A stretch of DNA of 64,000 nt from Roseobacter denitrificans OCh 114 (GCF_000014045.1 NC_008209.1:2441001-2505000); one strand, 5' to 3'. Positions 1 through 8,821 are shown, counted from the first letter of the stretch. Made by a program: numbers and translations. Notes: generated by a model not told the origin, from the letters alone.

Positions 1-373
1 CGAGGATGACATCGGTCAGGAAACTGAACACGATCGTTCCGCCGCTTCCATTGTCATCCGGCGCGCCGTCGTTTTCCTGAACGATCAGCGCGTTCCCAAA
101 CCCGCGTTTATCTGTCGCGTCTTCGGCGTTTGTGAAGGGCGACAACAGGTCCTTGTCCTTCGTGGTGTTCACAGCGCCAAGCGTGTTGAAGACAACCGCC
201 TTGTCTATACCCTTGAAGGCCGTGATGTCAGCAAAAACGCCGCCACCGAGATCGGTATTGTCCCCAAGAACCGCGCCTTCGGCAAAGTTGTTGAAATCTA
301 CTGTCGCAGCCTGGGTCATCCCTGCTGCCCCCGTCATAACCGCAGCAACTGCGATACTTTTTAGCACACTCAT
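1..373 (-). CDS. Exported protein, N-terminal part only (probable PEP/VPLPA-CTERM-type surface protein)
   Basis: The reading frame is open from the ATG at 373 to the window edge, about 124 codons, so the C-terminus is missing. The N-terminus has a basic residue, a hydrophobic stretch and an Ala-rich end (MTQAA), a typical Sec signal peptide. An AAGGG ribosome site lies 7 bases before the ATG. The mature part is acidic and rich in Asp, Gly and Asn, with a GFGNALIVQEN segment and an Asp/Gly-rich turn. This resembles the beta-rich exported proteins of marine bacteria that carry a C-terminal PEP/VPLPA-CTERM sorting signal, but the part that would prove it lies outside. A near-consensus CtrA site lies about 50 bases upstream. 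Function unknown. Confidence 0.7.
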   Translation of the reverse strand, partial: MSVLKSIAVAAVMTGAAGMTQAATVDFNNFAEGAVLGDNTDLGGGVFADITAFKGIDKAVVFNTLGAVNTTKDKDLLSPFTNAEDATDKRGFGNALIVQENDGAPDDNGSGGTIVFSFLTDVIL

Positions 374-420
374 TCCATATCCCTTTTAAATGTAGAAGCG
401 TCCGTACCGTGTAGCCGAGG

Positions 421-436
421 TTAACGATTAGTAAAC
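421..436 (-). promoter_or_regulatory. Near-consensus CtrA-type site upstream of the exported protein gene
   Basis: On the minus strand the sequence reads TTTA-N7-TTAACC, one mismatch from the CtrA consensus TTAA-N7-TTAA. It lies 48 bases upstream of the ATG at 373. ctrA itself is in this window. Binding is inferred only. The rest of 374-610 is the promoter region and the acnA downstream hairpin; no gene is seen there. Confidence 0.35.
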
Positions 437-568
437 GCGAAAAATGCAAAGGAAGTTAAGATAACACGTTCTTTTTACTCGATTGTTCAAGATAATCGCC
501 AAACCTTCCCGCAATATGGGAAGGCTGATTTCGCACTCTCTTTATCAGTGTGTTTTGGGACATCCGCC

Positions 569-598
569 CCCCGGCGCGCCGTCGTTTGCGCGCCGGGG
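569..598 (-). terminator. Strong GC hairpin after acnA
   Basis: A perfect 11-bp stem (569-579 with 588-598, CCCCGGCGCGC paired to its complement) closes an 8-base loop, 13 bases beyond the acnA stop. No U-tract follows on the minus strand, so it may protect the 3' end or need Rho rather than act as a classical intrinsic terminator. Confidence 0.55.
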
Positions 599-610
599 TG
601 CAGTCTTTCT

Positions 611-3298
611 CTAGGCGGCTTTCGCGAGATTGCGCAACACGTAGTGCAGAACGCCGCCGTGCTCAATGTATTCGATTTCAATCGCGGTATCGATTCGACA
701 TTTGAGCGTGATCGTTTTGGACGTGCCATCCGCCATCGTGATGGTGCAGGGCACTTCCTGCAGCGGCTGTATCGTGTCCAGACCGGAGATTGAAACTTTC
801 TCCTCTCCGGTCAGGCCGAGCGATTTGCGGGTGTCGCCACCGGTGAATTCAAACGGGATCACTCCCATGCCCACGAGGTTCGAGCGGTGAATACGCTCAA
901 AGCTCTCTGCGATCACAGCCTTGACGCCGAGCAGGGCCGTGCCCTTGGCCGCCCAGTCGCGCGACGATCCGGCCCCGTATTGTTCACCACCAAAGATCAC
1001 CAGCGGCTTGCCCGCGTCCTGATAGGCCATGGCAGCATCGTAAATCGACACCTGTTCACCATTGGGGCCTTTTGTGTATCCCCCCTCGACACCATCCAGC
1101 ATCTCATTCTTGATGCGGATGTTGGCAAAAGTGCCGCGCATCATGACCTCGTGGTTGCCACGACGTGAGCCGTAGGAGTTAAATTCCCGCACGGGCACCT
1201 GACGCTCGATTAGGTATTGCCCCGCTGGTGTCGTATCCTTGAAGGATCCCGCCGGTGAAATGTGGTCGGTGGTGATCATATCGCCGAGAATGGCCAGCAC
1301 GGATGCGTTTTCGATGTTGCTGATCGTGCCGGGTTCCTGCCCCATGCCCTGAAAATAGGGCGGGTTCTGAACATAGGTGGACGAAACGGGCCAGTCATAG
1401 ACCTTGCTGTCCGTGGTGCTGACGCCCTGCCATTTTTCATCGCCCTTGAAGACGTCGGCATATTTGGTCAGGAACGCCTCACGGGTCACGGTCTTTTCGA
1501 CCAGCTCCGCGACTTCCTGGCTGGTGGGCCAGATGTCCCTGAGGAACACATCATTGCCGTTCTGGTCCTGACCGATGGCGTCGGTGGCAAGGTTGATATC
1601 CAGCGTGCCCGCCAAAGCATAGGCCACGACCAGCGGCGGAGAGGCGAGGTAGTTGGCGCGTACATCCGGGCTGATGCGCCCTTCAAAGTTGCGGTTGCCC
1701 GACAGTACGGAGGTTGCCACCAGATCCCCCTCGGCAATCGCGTCCGAGATTTCCTTTTGCAGCGGGCCGGAGTTCCCGATGCAGGTGGTGCAGCCGTAGC
1801 CGACAAGGTTAAAGCCGATGCTGTCCAGATCGTCCTGCAGTCCTGCAGCTTCCAGATAGGCCGACACCACCTGACTGCCCGGCGCAAGCGATGTTTTCAC
1901 CCAAGGCTTGCGGTTAAGCCCCAAGGCGGCCGCCTTGCGCGCCACAAGGCCCGCGCCGATCATGACGTAGGGGTTTGATGTATTGGTGCAGGAAGTGATC
2001 GAGGCGATGACAACCTTGCCCGACTCCAACGTGTAATCCTCGCCCGCGACCGCGACCTTCTTGCCCATGGGGCGTTTGAAGGTCTCCTCCATTTCCTTGC
2101 GGAAGGCGGTTTGCCCGTCAGTGAGCGCGACAAAATCCTGCGGGCGTTTCGGCCCCGAAATCGCAGGCACGATCGTGCCCATGTCCAGATGCAGCGTGTC
2201 CGTGTAGATCGGCGCATAATCGGGGCCACGCCAGAAACCGTTTTCCTTGGCATAGGCTTCGACCAGTTGCACACGCTCCTCGTCACGACCGGTATTGCGC
2301 AGATAGCGCAGCGTTTCCGCATCAATCGGGAAGAACCCGCAGGTCGCGCCATATTCCGGCGCCATGTTCGCGATCGTCGCGCGATCGGCCAGCGGCAGGC
2401 GATCCAACCCTTCGCCGTAGAATTCAACGAATTTTCCGACCACACCCTTGGCACGCAACAGTTCGACCACCTTGAGCACAAGGTCCGTGCCGGTGGTGCC
2501 TTCCATCATCGTGCCGGTCAGTTCGAAGCCGATGACTTCGGGGATCAGCATGGAAATCGGCTGGCCCAGCATCGCGGCCTCTGCCTCGATTCCGCCGACA
2601 CCCCAGCCCAGAACAGCCGCGCCATTCACCATCGTGGTGTGGCTGTCAGTGCCGACAAGTGTGTCAGGATAGGCCACTTCGGCCCCGTTCTGGTCGGTAT
2701 CCGTCCAGACCGTTTGCGCCAGATATTCCAGGTTCACCTGGTGGCAGATGCCGGTTCCGGGTGGCACGACGCGGAAATTGTTAAATGCGCTCTGTCCCCA
2801 TTTCAGGAAGGTGTAGCGCTCCATGTTTCGCTCGTATTCACGGTCCACATTCATCTGGAACGCACGCGGGTTGCCGAATTCGTCGATCATCACGGAGTGG
2901 TCAATCACCAGATCAACCGGGTTCAGCGGATTGATCTTCTCCGCGTCACCGCCAAGGCTGATGATGGCGTCGCGCATCGCGGCGAGGTCCACAACCGCCG
3001 GAACGCCGGTGAAATCCTGCAACAGGACGCGGGCAGGGCGATAGGCGATCTCGCGCGGGTTCTTGCCCCCCTGTGCGCCCCATTGGGCAAAAGCCTTGAT
3101 ATCATCGACGGTCACGGTCTTGCCATCCTCAAACCGCAGCATGTTTTCCAGAACGACCTTGAGGGCTGCCGGCAGTTTTGAAAAATCTCCCAAACCGGCT
3201 GCGGTCGCCGCCGGAATGGAATAGTAATCAATGCTCTGTGTGCCTGCGGATAGTGTTTTGCGCGTTTTTGACGTGTCGTGACCAACGGTGATGGGCAT
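611..3298 (-). CDS. acnA: Aconitate hydratase A
   Basis: Converts citrate to isocitrate through cis-aconitate in the TCA cycle, in the cytosol, using a [4Fe-4S] cluster. The 895-aa length fits AcnA/IRP-type aconitases. Visible motifs are TDSHTTMVNG, the cluster Cys regions SITSCTNTSNP and GYGCTTCIGNSGPL, and the C-terminal swivel-domain motif GSSRDWAAKG. I chose the ATG at 3298 because GGGAG stands just before it. A longer open frame begins at 3409, but its extra 37 residues look like translated leader. The gene is monocistronic, with a GC hairpin after it and a divergent DUF1223 gene upstream. A promoter-like TTGACG-N18-TTGTAT and an inverted repeat lie upstream and may regulate it. Confidence 0.97.
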   Translation of the reverse strand: MPITVGHDTSKTRKTLSAGTQSIDYYSIPAATAAGLGDFSKLPAALKVVLENMLRFEDGKTVTVDDIKAFAQWGAQGGKNPREIAYRPARVLLQDFTGVPAVVDLAAMRDAIISLGGDAEKINPLNPVDLVIDHSVMIDEFGNPRAFQMNVDREYERNMERYTFLKWGQSAFNNFRVVPPGTGICHQVNLEYLAQTVWTDTDQNGAEVAYPDTLVGTDSHTTMVNGAAVLGWGVGGIEAEAAMLGQPISMLIPEVIGFELTGTMMEGTTGTDLVLKVVELLRAKGVVGKFVEFYGEGLDRLPLADRATIANMAPEYGATCGFFPIDAETLRYLRNTGRDEERVQLVEAYAKENGFWRGPDYAPIYTDTLHLDMGTIVPAISGPKRPQDFVALTDGQTAFRKEMEETFKRPMGKKVAVAGEDYTLESGKVVIASITSCTNTSNPYVMIGAGLVARKAAALGLNRKPWVKTSLAPGSQVVSAYLEAAGLQDDLDSIGFNLVGYGCTTCIGNSGPLQKEISDAIAEGDLVATSVLSGNRNFEGRISPDVRANYLASPPLVVAYALAGTLDINLATDAIGQDQNGNDVFLRDIWPTSQEVAELVEKTVTREAFLTKYADVFKGDEKWQGVSTTDSKVYDWPVSSTYVQNPPYFQGMGQEPGTISNIENASVLAILGDMITTDHISPAGSFKDTTPAGQYLIERQVPVREFNSYGSRRGNHEVMMRGTFANIRIKNEMLDGVEGGYTKGPNGEQVSIYDAAMAYQDAGKPLVIFGGEQYGAGSSRDWAAKGTALLGVKAVIAESFERIHRSNLVGMGVIPFEFTGGDTRKSLGLTGEEKVSISGLDTIQPLQEVPCTITMADGTSKTITLKCRIDTAIEIEYIEHGGVLHYVLRNLAKAA

Positions 3299-3367
3299 GA
3301 AGGGCTCCCTTCGGCTGAAAAGTGGACCTGAGTGGCTTTCGGGTTGAATGCCGTAACGTTTTGCAAA

Positions 3368-3417
3368 ATACAACCGCTTTGAAGGCCTCTGCGTCAAAAT
3401 GTATACCATTGTGTACA
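3368..3417 (-). promoter_or_regulatory. Candidate acnA promoter with inverted-repeat operator
   Basis: On the minus strand TTGACG (3392-3397) and TTGTAT (3368-3373) are 18 bases apart, a plausible sigma-70 promoter. Two bases upstream of the -35, at 3400-3417, lies TGTACAC-N4-GTATACA, 7-bp arms with one mismatch. That position suits an activator or a repressor. The regulator is unknown; GntR-type proteins bind similar sites, but this is only analogy. Confidence 0.4.
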
Positions 3418-3528
3418 GAAATCATCACGAAAGAGCCTGTTGACTTTCAACAAAGCTTGATTGGTGTTTCTGTCAGGGAAATTCTAGGGTGTCGGGACTG
3501 CTGGAGAACGGACGACACGGGGAATCAC

Positions 3529-4224
3529 ATGAAGAGATTATTGCGCGTAGTTGCGGCGTGCTGGTTCGTAGCGTCGCCCGTGCTGGCAGAGAATACGCCG
3601 GTGGTGGTGGAATTGTTTACGTCGCAAGGATGTTCGTCCTGTCCGCCGGCGGATGAGTTCATGCAGGTGCTGGCCCAGCGGGATGATGTGATCGCGCTGT
3701 CGGTTCATGTGGATTATTGGGACTACATCGGCTGGAAGGACGAATTTGCAGACCCAAAACATGCGGAACGCCAACGTGCCTATGCAACACTGGGGGGGCG
3801 CAGGTCGGTTTACACGCCGGAAATGATCGTGAACGGGGTCAGCGACATCCTTGGTGCGAAACCCATGGCCGTCGCAACGGCGATTGAGGCGCATAAGTCG
3901 CAAGCGCGCGCCGTTTCGGTCAGCTTGTCACGCACCGGAAGCACCGTGTCCATAGAAGCGACGGTGCTGCAGGATGACCTTGGGCCCATGACCGTTCAGA
4001 TGGTGCGCTATCAACCACAGCGGGTTGCAAAGATCACGCGGGGCGAAAACGCCGGGAAAACGATTCCGTACGTGAATGTTGCGCAGGATTGGCAGGTTGT
4101 GACGACCTGGGACGGGTTTGCGCCGCTGAGTATTGATGCCGATGCGCCGGGGGTGCATCCGGTGGTTGTGCTTATTCAGTCGGGCACGCACGGGCCGATC
4201 CTTGCGGCGGCGCGGGCAGAGTAG
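3529..4224 (+). CDS. DUF1223 family secreted thioredoxin-like protein
   Basis: 231 aa starting at the ATG at 3529, preceded by GGGGA. Residues 1-20 form a Sec signal peptide ending in an Ala-x-Ala-like site (SPVLAEN). The mature protein opens with VVVELFTSQGCSSCPPAD, the CxxC thioredoxin-fold motif that defines DUF1223. The family is periplasmic or exported and its substrate is not established; a role in thiol redox is only inferred. The upstream open frame from 3322 is discarded because it precedes the signal peptide. The gene is divergent from acnA and ends 5 bases before the acyltransferase gene on the other strand, so the two are convergent. Confidence 0.85.
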   Translation: MKRLLRVVAACWFVASPVLAENTPVVVELFTSQGCSSCPPADEFMQVLAQRDDVIALSVHVDYWDYIGWKDEFADPKHAERQRAYATLGGRRSVYTPEMIVNGVSDILGAKPMAVATAIEAHKSQARAVSVSLSRTGSTVSIEATVLQDDLGPMTVQMVRYQPQRVAKITRGENAGKTIPYVNVAQDWQVVTTWDGFAPLSIDADAPGVHPVVVLIQSGTHGPILAAARAE

Positions 4225-4229
4225 GGCGC

Positions 4230-5132
4230 TTACCGTCTGACCTTGCCGACCTTGGCGCGCCACCGGCGATGCACCCAAAACCACTGGCTCGGGTCCTGTT
4301 CGATCCGTCGAGTGAGCGTATCGGTGATGTCCTGGGTCATTCGCTCGGGTGTTGACGGGGAAATCGGAGCCTCAAGAACTGTTTCAAAGCTCAATCCATC
4401 CGGCTGCCTGATACCGTAAAAGGGCAAAAGCAGCGCGTCATAGCGCAGACTTAACTCCGCTGCCGAGGTGGCGGTATGGGCAGGGCGGCCCAGAAAATTC
4501 ATTTTCGGCGCCCATCTGACGTGCTGATCAAACAGCAGCACCAGCTGACCGCCCTGTTTCAGGTGGCGCACAAAGCCTTTTGTCCCTTTGCGCCCTTGCG
4601 CGAACACAGGTCCGCCAAAGGTCTGCATCGTCTTGACGTAGTGTGCGTTGAAATACGGGTTCGTCATATTGCGATAAAGACCACCAACCGCGTGGCCGCG
4701 CCCGGCGAGCGCGGCGCGCACGGCTTCATAATTGCCGTAGTGCCCTGTCACCAAAATCACGGGCCGGTTCTGTGCGACCGCCTCTTCCCACGCGGCGACA
4801 CCGGCCCCCGTCAGCGGGTTGTTGGCCAGCCGGGCAGGGAAGTCATGCCGGGAGTAATTCTCGATCAGTGTGCGGCCCATGTTGTTCATGCACCCGGATG
4901 CAATCTGTTTGCGCTCTTTCAGGGGGCGGTCAGGCCAGATCAGTTCGAGGTTTGAAAGGGCGCGCTGGCGATACCCGGCAATCGGGCCAATGACATGTTG
5001 CATCAGCCGCCCGACCATTCTGACGCGGAACTTATATGGCAAGGCAAGAGCGATGCGGATCACAAGAGTAACAATGAGGTTCGTCGCGTATTGAATCACA
5101 CGGTCGACGTTACTCGGCGGCGCTTTCGGCAT
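4230..5132 (-). CDS. Lysophospholipid acyltransferase family protein (LpxL/HtrB-like)
   Basis: 300 aa. Enzymes of this family move an acyl chain from acyl-ACP to lipid A precursors or related lipids at the inner membrane. An N-terminal hydrophobic segment (residues 15-32) should anchor the protein. The catalytic HX4D/E motif is seen as HYGNYE near residue 130. Further family blocks are GGLYRNMTNPYFNAHY, the DQH of LLLFDQHV, and the C-terminal QWFWVHRRW. The start at 5132 gives the expected family length. No other lpx gene is adjacent; lpxA, lpxI and lpxB are about 33 kb away and lpxD is farther. The exact acyl acceptor cannot be told from sequence; ornithine-lipid or lipid A acylation are both possible. 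Confidence 0.85.
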   Translation of the reverse strand: MPKAPPSNVDRVIQYATNLIVTLVIRIALALPYKFRVRMVGRLMQHVIGPIAGYRQRALSNLELIWPDRPLKERKQIASGCMNNMGRTLIENYSRHDFPARLANNPLTGAGVAAWEEAVAQNRPVILVTGHYGNYEAVRAALAGRGHAVGGLYRNMTNPYFNAHYVKTMQTFGGPVFAQGRKGTKGFVRHLKQGGQLVLLFDQHVRWAPKMNFLGRPAHTATSAAELSLRYDALLLPFYGIRQPDGLSFETVLEAPISPSTPERMTQDITDTLTRRIEQDPSQWFWVHRRWRAKVGKVRR

Positions 5133-5345
5133 AGTGGCAGTGCACCCTTTTGGTCAGCGGGTGGCTTTTGGAAAGCAACCGCAGTACCCGAGACAAATAA
5201 CGCCGTCTCGCCATGACCTCAAGGCTTAGGTAACGCAACCGCAGGGGTTCGCTTGAAGCAAACGGACCTTGTGCAATGCCCCTGAACAGATACCTCATTC
5301 GGCTTATTCTGCTGTGCCAAGGGAGGGAGCCCCTACCTTTAGCCT

Positions 5346-6413
5346 TTACTCAGGTTCACCCTCTTCCACAATTAGCAACAGGTCGCCTGACGCTTCCAAC
5401 TCGCGAATGGCCTGAACGATGAGCGCCGAGGCTTCTTCCATATCGGCGGATTTGACCGTTTCGCGTTCTTGTACTTCTTCCCTCAGTTGATCGGCCATCC
5501 GTCCGGACATGTTTTCGAGGATAAACTCTGCGGAGGCTTGCATCCCTGCAGCTTCTGCCCCGGCCAGCGCGGTCACAAGTGCTTCCTGATCCAGTGCGCG
5601 CACAACGCGCGGGATGTCACGTGCGGCAATTCTTTGCGGGATGTTTGCAAAGGTAAAGATGGCACGCCGCACCATTTCCGCAAAGCCCGCATCCGTTTCA
5701 TCCAGACCTTCGAGAACATCATCACGGGTGACGGTCGTTGTTGAATTCAGGATCGCGCCGACCCGCTCAACAGGGCCATTGTCAAAGGCGCGCACGGGTT
5801 CCGCATCAAGCTGGGCGGCGAGTGACAGACCAATACGGTCCACCGCATCCGGGGTTACAGCACTTGTGAGGGAAACCGCATAGGTAATGCGCCGTGCCTC
5901 CGGGCCGGGCAGTTTGCCAAGCAGTTCCGCGGCACGTTTCACATCCAGTTTGGACAAAAGTACCGCCGCGACTTCGGTACTTTCATTTTGCAGCACCGGC
6001 AGCAGTTTCTCGGTGCCGAGTTCGCGCAAACGCTCCCAGGGGTTGCCATATCGGCGCACGCCGGCCTCCTTGCGCAAACGATCCGCCGTCTGCTTGGATA
6101 TCTTGCCCTCCAGCGCATCGAGCGCCCCGGCGATGCCGCCGGTGAAGGACAGACCGATACTCTCCAGCTCTTGTGCGAATTCATCCACGACACTGGCCAG
6201 CGTCGTGCGGTCGACCGTGCGCATGGATCCCATTTGCTGCGTCAGCCGCGCCTGCAACTCCTCCGGCAGATCCTCCAGCGGGATATCAGCGCCTTCGTTG
6301 ATCAACAGACGCACGACAATTGCAGCTTTTGCCTTGCGGCTCAGCGGTACGGGCGCGGATGCCGGGCTGCCGGGCAGTGCGGGAAAAGAACCAATGGGCA
6401 CCATTTCAGTCAT
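5346..6413 (-). CDS. fliG: Flagellar motor switch protein FliG-like, divergent
   Basis: 355 aa. FliG forms the cytoplasmic ring that couples the stator to rotor rotation and binds FliM and FliF. The order N-terminal, middle and C-terminal domain is recognisable: RLLGKLP-like armadillo repeats in the middle, and a C-terminal half with NMSGRMADQLREEV and a final two-helix block ending near EASGDLLLIVEE. Two hallmark features differ. The FliM-binding EHPQ motif is replaced by ESTE (segment QNESTEVAAVLL), and the acidic torque-helix pattern reads FTFANIPQRIAARDI. No other flagellar gene lies nearby. It could be the cell's main FliG placed outside the flagellar cluster, or a divergent paralogue. 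The fold call is firm; motor function is less sure. Confidence 0.8.
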   Translation of the reverse strand: MTEMVPIGSFPALPGSPASAPVPLSRKAKAAIVVRLLINEGADIPLEDLPEELQARLTQQMGSMRTVDRTTLASVVDEFAQELESIGLSFTGGIAGALDALEGKISKQTADRLRKEAGVRRYGNPWERLRELGTEKLLPVLQNESTEVAAVLLSKLDVKRAAELLGKLPGPEARRITYAVSLTSAVTPDAVDRIGLSLAAQLDAEPVRAFDNGPVERVGAILNSTTTVTRDDVLEGLDETDAGFAEMVRRAIFTFANIPQRIAARDIPRVVRALDQEALVTALAGAEAAGMQASAEFILENMSGRMADQLREEVQERETVKSADMEEASALIVQAIRELEASGDLLLIVEEGEPE

Positions 6414-6625
6414 TATTACCTACCTGTGTATGATCTTGGTTTGTTCTCGCATGGAAAGGTAAATTTAGGCTGAAATGCACCCTAAAATAACTGACAAATT
6501 TTCACCGATGTTTTTATTTCGTTCTACTGCTGAATAGGGCTGTTGTTTTACCGCTGGTGCAGAACGCGCGGACTGGATCAACAGGTCCCGTTCCAACGCC
6601 TGCGAACGCCCGATGATCGTCGCAC

Positions 6626-6653
6626 AAAAAAAGGCGCTCCCGAAAGAGCGCCT
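6626..6653 (-). terminator. Intrinsic terminator after the small secreted peptide gene
   Basis: On the minus strand a 7-8 bp stem (GGCGCTC/GAGCGCC, loop of 6) is followed by seven T. It lies 28 bases past the stop at 6681 and so ends the small gene's own transcript. The remainder of 6414-6680 holds no gene that I can support. Confidence 0.85.
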
Positions 6654-6680
6654 CTTATCTCGCTTCCGTGACTGTACGGC

Positions 6681-6845
6681 TTAACCGGTGGTGGGTACGC
6701 AGGCGCCGGTTTGCGCGTCATATACGCTGCCTTCAGCGCAGGACATGGACGCCTGTTTCTGCTTGCTTGAATTGCATTCATAGGCAAACGACATGGCTGG
6801 GATAATCGTGAGGGCCACCGCGGCGGCCAAAGTCTTGATCGTCAT
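6681..6845 (-). CDS. Small secreted Cys-containing peptide, unknown function
   Basis: 54 aa. The ATG at 6845 starts a clear signal peptide (MTIKTLAAAVALTIIPAMSFA), so the mature peptide is about 33 residues and begins YECNSSKQ. It has three cysteines and a C-terminal block (SVYDAQTGACVPTTG) that recalls the Cys spacing of small peritrophin-like chitin-binding modules, though it is far too short to claim that family. A longer open frame from 6905 adds an implausible N-terminus and was dropped. The gene has its own terminator and lies 96 bases downstream of purB on the same strand. Function not known. Confidence 0.7.
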   Translation of the reverse strand: MTIKTLAAAVALTIIPAMSFAYECNSSKQKQASMSCAEGSVYDAQTGACVPTTG

Positions 6846-6941
6846 TGCGGTTCTCCTGTTTGAGTACATCGTTAAAAGTAGCAGCCGCGCGACACGGGTC
6901 AACAAAAATAACGCGGCTCGTGTCCACCGAGTTGCCGGTGC

Positions 6942-8246
6942 CTAATCCTTGAACACACGCGCGAAAATCGTATCCACATGTTTGGTGTGATATCCGAGGT
7001 CGAATTTCTCTTCGATTTCCTCTGCGCTCAGGGCGGCAAGCACATCCGCATCCCCCAGCAGTTCGGTTTTGAAATCCTTGCCTTCTTCCCACACTTTCAT
7101 CGCGTTGCGCTGCACCATTTTATAGCTGTCTTCGCGGCTCACACCGGCCTGCGTCAGGGCCAGCAGAACACGCTGACTCATCACCAGACCCCGGAATTTG
7201 TTCATGTTGGCCAGCATGTTATCCGGATAGATCACCAACTTGTCCACCACCGATGTCAGGCGGGCCAGCGCAAAATCCAACGTGATCGTCGTGTCAGGGC
7301 CAATGTTGCGCTCGACCGAAGAATGCGAGATGTCGCGCTCGTGCCACAGGGCAACATTTTCCATCGCAGGCACCACGGCCATCCGTACCAGCCGTGCAAG
7401 ACCGGTCAGGTTTTCGGTCAGCACCGGGTTGCGCTTGTGCGGCATGGCGGAAGAACCTTTCTGCCCCGCGGAAAAGAACTCCTCCGCTTCCAGCACTTCG
7501 GTGCGCTGCATGTGGCGGATTTCGGTGGCGATGTTCTCGATGGAGGACCCGATCACCCCGAGAGTTGCGAAAAACGCGGCATGTCGGTCGCGCGGGATCA
7601 CCTGTGTGCTGATCGGCTCTGGCTCAAGACCAAGCTGCGCGCAGACATGTTCCTCAACACGCGGGTCGATGTTTGCAAAGGTGCCGACAGCGCCGGAAAT
7701 GGCACCGGTCGCGATTTCAAAACGCGCCTTTTCCATCCGGTTCAGGTTGCGGTCCATCTCTGCATAAAACCGCGCAAAGGTCAGCCCCATGGTCGTGGGT
7801 TCCGCGTGAATGCCGTGGCTGCGCCCGATTCTGACGGTGTCCTTATGCTCAATCGCGCGGCGTTTGAGTGCGGCGAGCAGCGCCTTGATGTCGGCAATCA
7901 GAATGTCGGAGGCGCGCACAAGCTGCACGTTGAAGCATGTATCCAGCACATCCGAAGAGGTCATGCCCTGATGCACAAACCGCGCCTCTTCGCTGCCAAC
8001 ATGTTCAGCCAGATGGGTCAGAAAGGCGATGACGTCATGTTTCGTGACCGCTTCGATCTCGTCAATCCGGGCGACATCGAACTCCACGTCCTTGGCTTTC
8101 CAGACCGCGTCGGCGTTTTCGCGCGGGATGACACCAAGGTTGGCCATGGCTTCGCAGGCATGGGCTTCGATTTCATACCAGATGCGGAACTTCGTCTCCG
8201 GGCTCCAGATGGCGACCATGTCGGGGCGGGAGTAACGGGGGATCAT
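6942..8246 (-). CDS. purB: Adenylosuccinate lyase
   Basis: 434 aa, normal for PurB. It cleaves SAICAR to AICAR and adenylosuccinate to AMP, both with release of fumarate, in purine synthesis. The fumarase/aspartase-superfamily signature is seen as GSSAMPHKRNPV, containing the catalytic Ser loop. Other marks are the start MIPRYSRPDMVAIWSPE, SSDVLDTCFN and GRSHGIHAEPTTMG. An AAGGA site precedes the ATG at 8246. It lies upstream of the small secreted peptide gene on the same strand but no functional link is apparent. The long opposite-strand frame over this gene (6978-8294) is an artefact of high GC. Confidence 0.97.
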   Translation of the reverse strand: MIPRYSRPDMVAIWSPETKFRIWYEIEAHACEAMANLGVIPRENADAVWKAKDVEFDVARIDEIEAVTKHDVIAFLTHLAEHVGSEEARFVHQGMTSSDVLDTCFNVQLVRASDILIADIKALLAALKRRAIEHKDTVRIGRSHGIHAEPTTMGLTFARFYAEMDRNLNRMEKARFEIATGAISGAVGTFANIDPRVEEHVCAQLGLEPEPISTQVIPRDRHAAFFATLGVIGSSIENIATEIRHMQRTEVLEAEEFFSAGQKGSSAMPHKRNPVLTENLTGLARLVRMAVVPAMENVALWHERDISHSSVERNIGPDTTITLDFALARLTSVVDKLVIYPDNMLANMNKFRGLVMSQRVLLALTQAGVSREDSYKMVQRNAMKVWEEGKDFKTELLGDADVLAALSAEEIEEKFDLGYHTKHVDTIFARVFKD

Positions 8247-8410
8247 GGAATGCGTCCTTATTTGCGATTGCGTCCGGGTTTGGGCGGCTCATAGACTGGC
8301 GCGCGGCGTATCACAAGGCAGGAGCGGCAAAATGCGGGGTCTTTGGTCAGCTTTGATCTGTGGCAGCACCGGGGTGCGGGGCAGGTCGGTGGATCGGGTC
8401 AGGGCGACAG

Positions 8411-8821
8411 ATGCAGATGAGTAAGGCGCGTCAACTGGGCGATTTCGAGGGGTCATGGACCCTTTCGCGACGCATCATGCCGCGGCGTGGCGCGGGGGCG
8501 GTTTTTGAGGGCACGGCCATCTGGTCGCGCGCCCATGGTGGTCTTCGCTATGTTGAAAAGGGTCTGATGCAGATCGACGGGCAGGCGGGCATGCAGGCAG
8601 AGCGGCGGTATTTCTGGTCCGGCGAGCTATCGGTATTCTTCGAAGATGGTCGGTTTTTCCACAACGTTCCGCCCCATGGCGGAGAGACCGAACACTGGTG
8701 TGACCCGGACACCTACAAAGGCATCTATGATTTTACGCGCTGGCCGCAGTTTGAGGTAACGTGGCAAGTCACGGGGCCGAAAAAGGACTATCTGTCAAAA
8801 ACCCTTTATACCCGCGCATAG
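8411..8821 (+). CDS. DUF6314 family protein
   Basis: 136 aa from the ATG at 8411, with AGGG 7 bases before it; a second ATG at 8417 is also possible. The protein is small, soluble and rich in Trp, Arg and Phe. It carries the family pattern GDFEGSWTLSRRI, a middle GLRYVEKGLM strand and a WCDPDTYKGIYDF block. That pattern suggests a compact beta-barrel like those of lipocalin-type folds, but the family has no known reaction. It stands 75 bases before bioY on the same strand, so they may be co-transcribed. No signal peptide is seen. Confidence 0.7.
   Translation: MQMSKARQLGDFEGSWTLSRRIMPRRGAGAVFEGTAIWSRAHGGLRYVEKGLMQIDGQAGMQAERRYFWSGELSVFFEDGRFFHNVPPHGGETEHWCDPDTYKGIYDFTRWPQFEVTWQVTGPKKDYLSKTLYTRA

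Noticed and set aside
2111..3181. 356-aa plus-strand open frame over acnA
   Set aside because: Antisense shadow of aconitase.
5110..5298. 62-aa minus-strand frame before and overlapping the acyltransferase gene
   Set aside because: No ribosome site, basic low-information sequence, no family; a 23-base overlap alone is not support.
6978..8294. 438-aa open frame on the plus strand over purB
   Set aside because: Opposite-strand shadow of a well-recognised gene; high third-position GC leaves antisense frames open. No ribosome site or family match.
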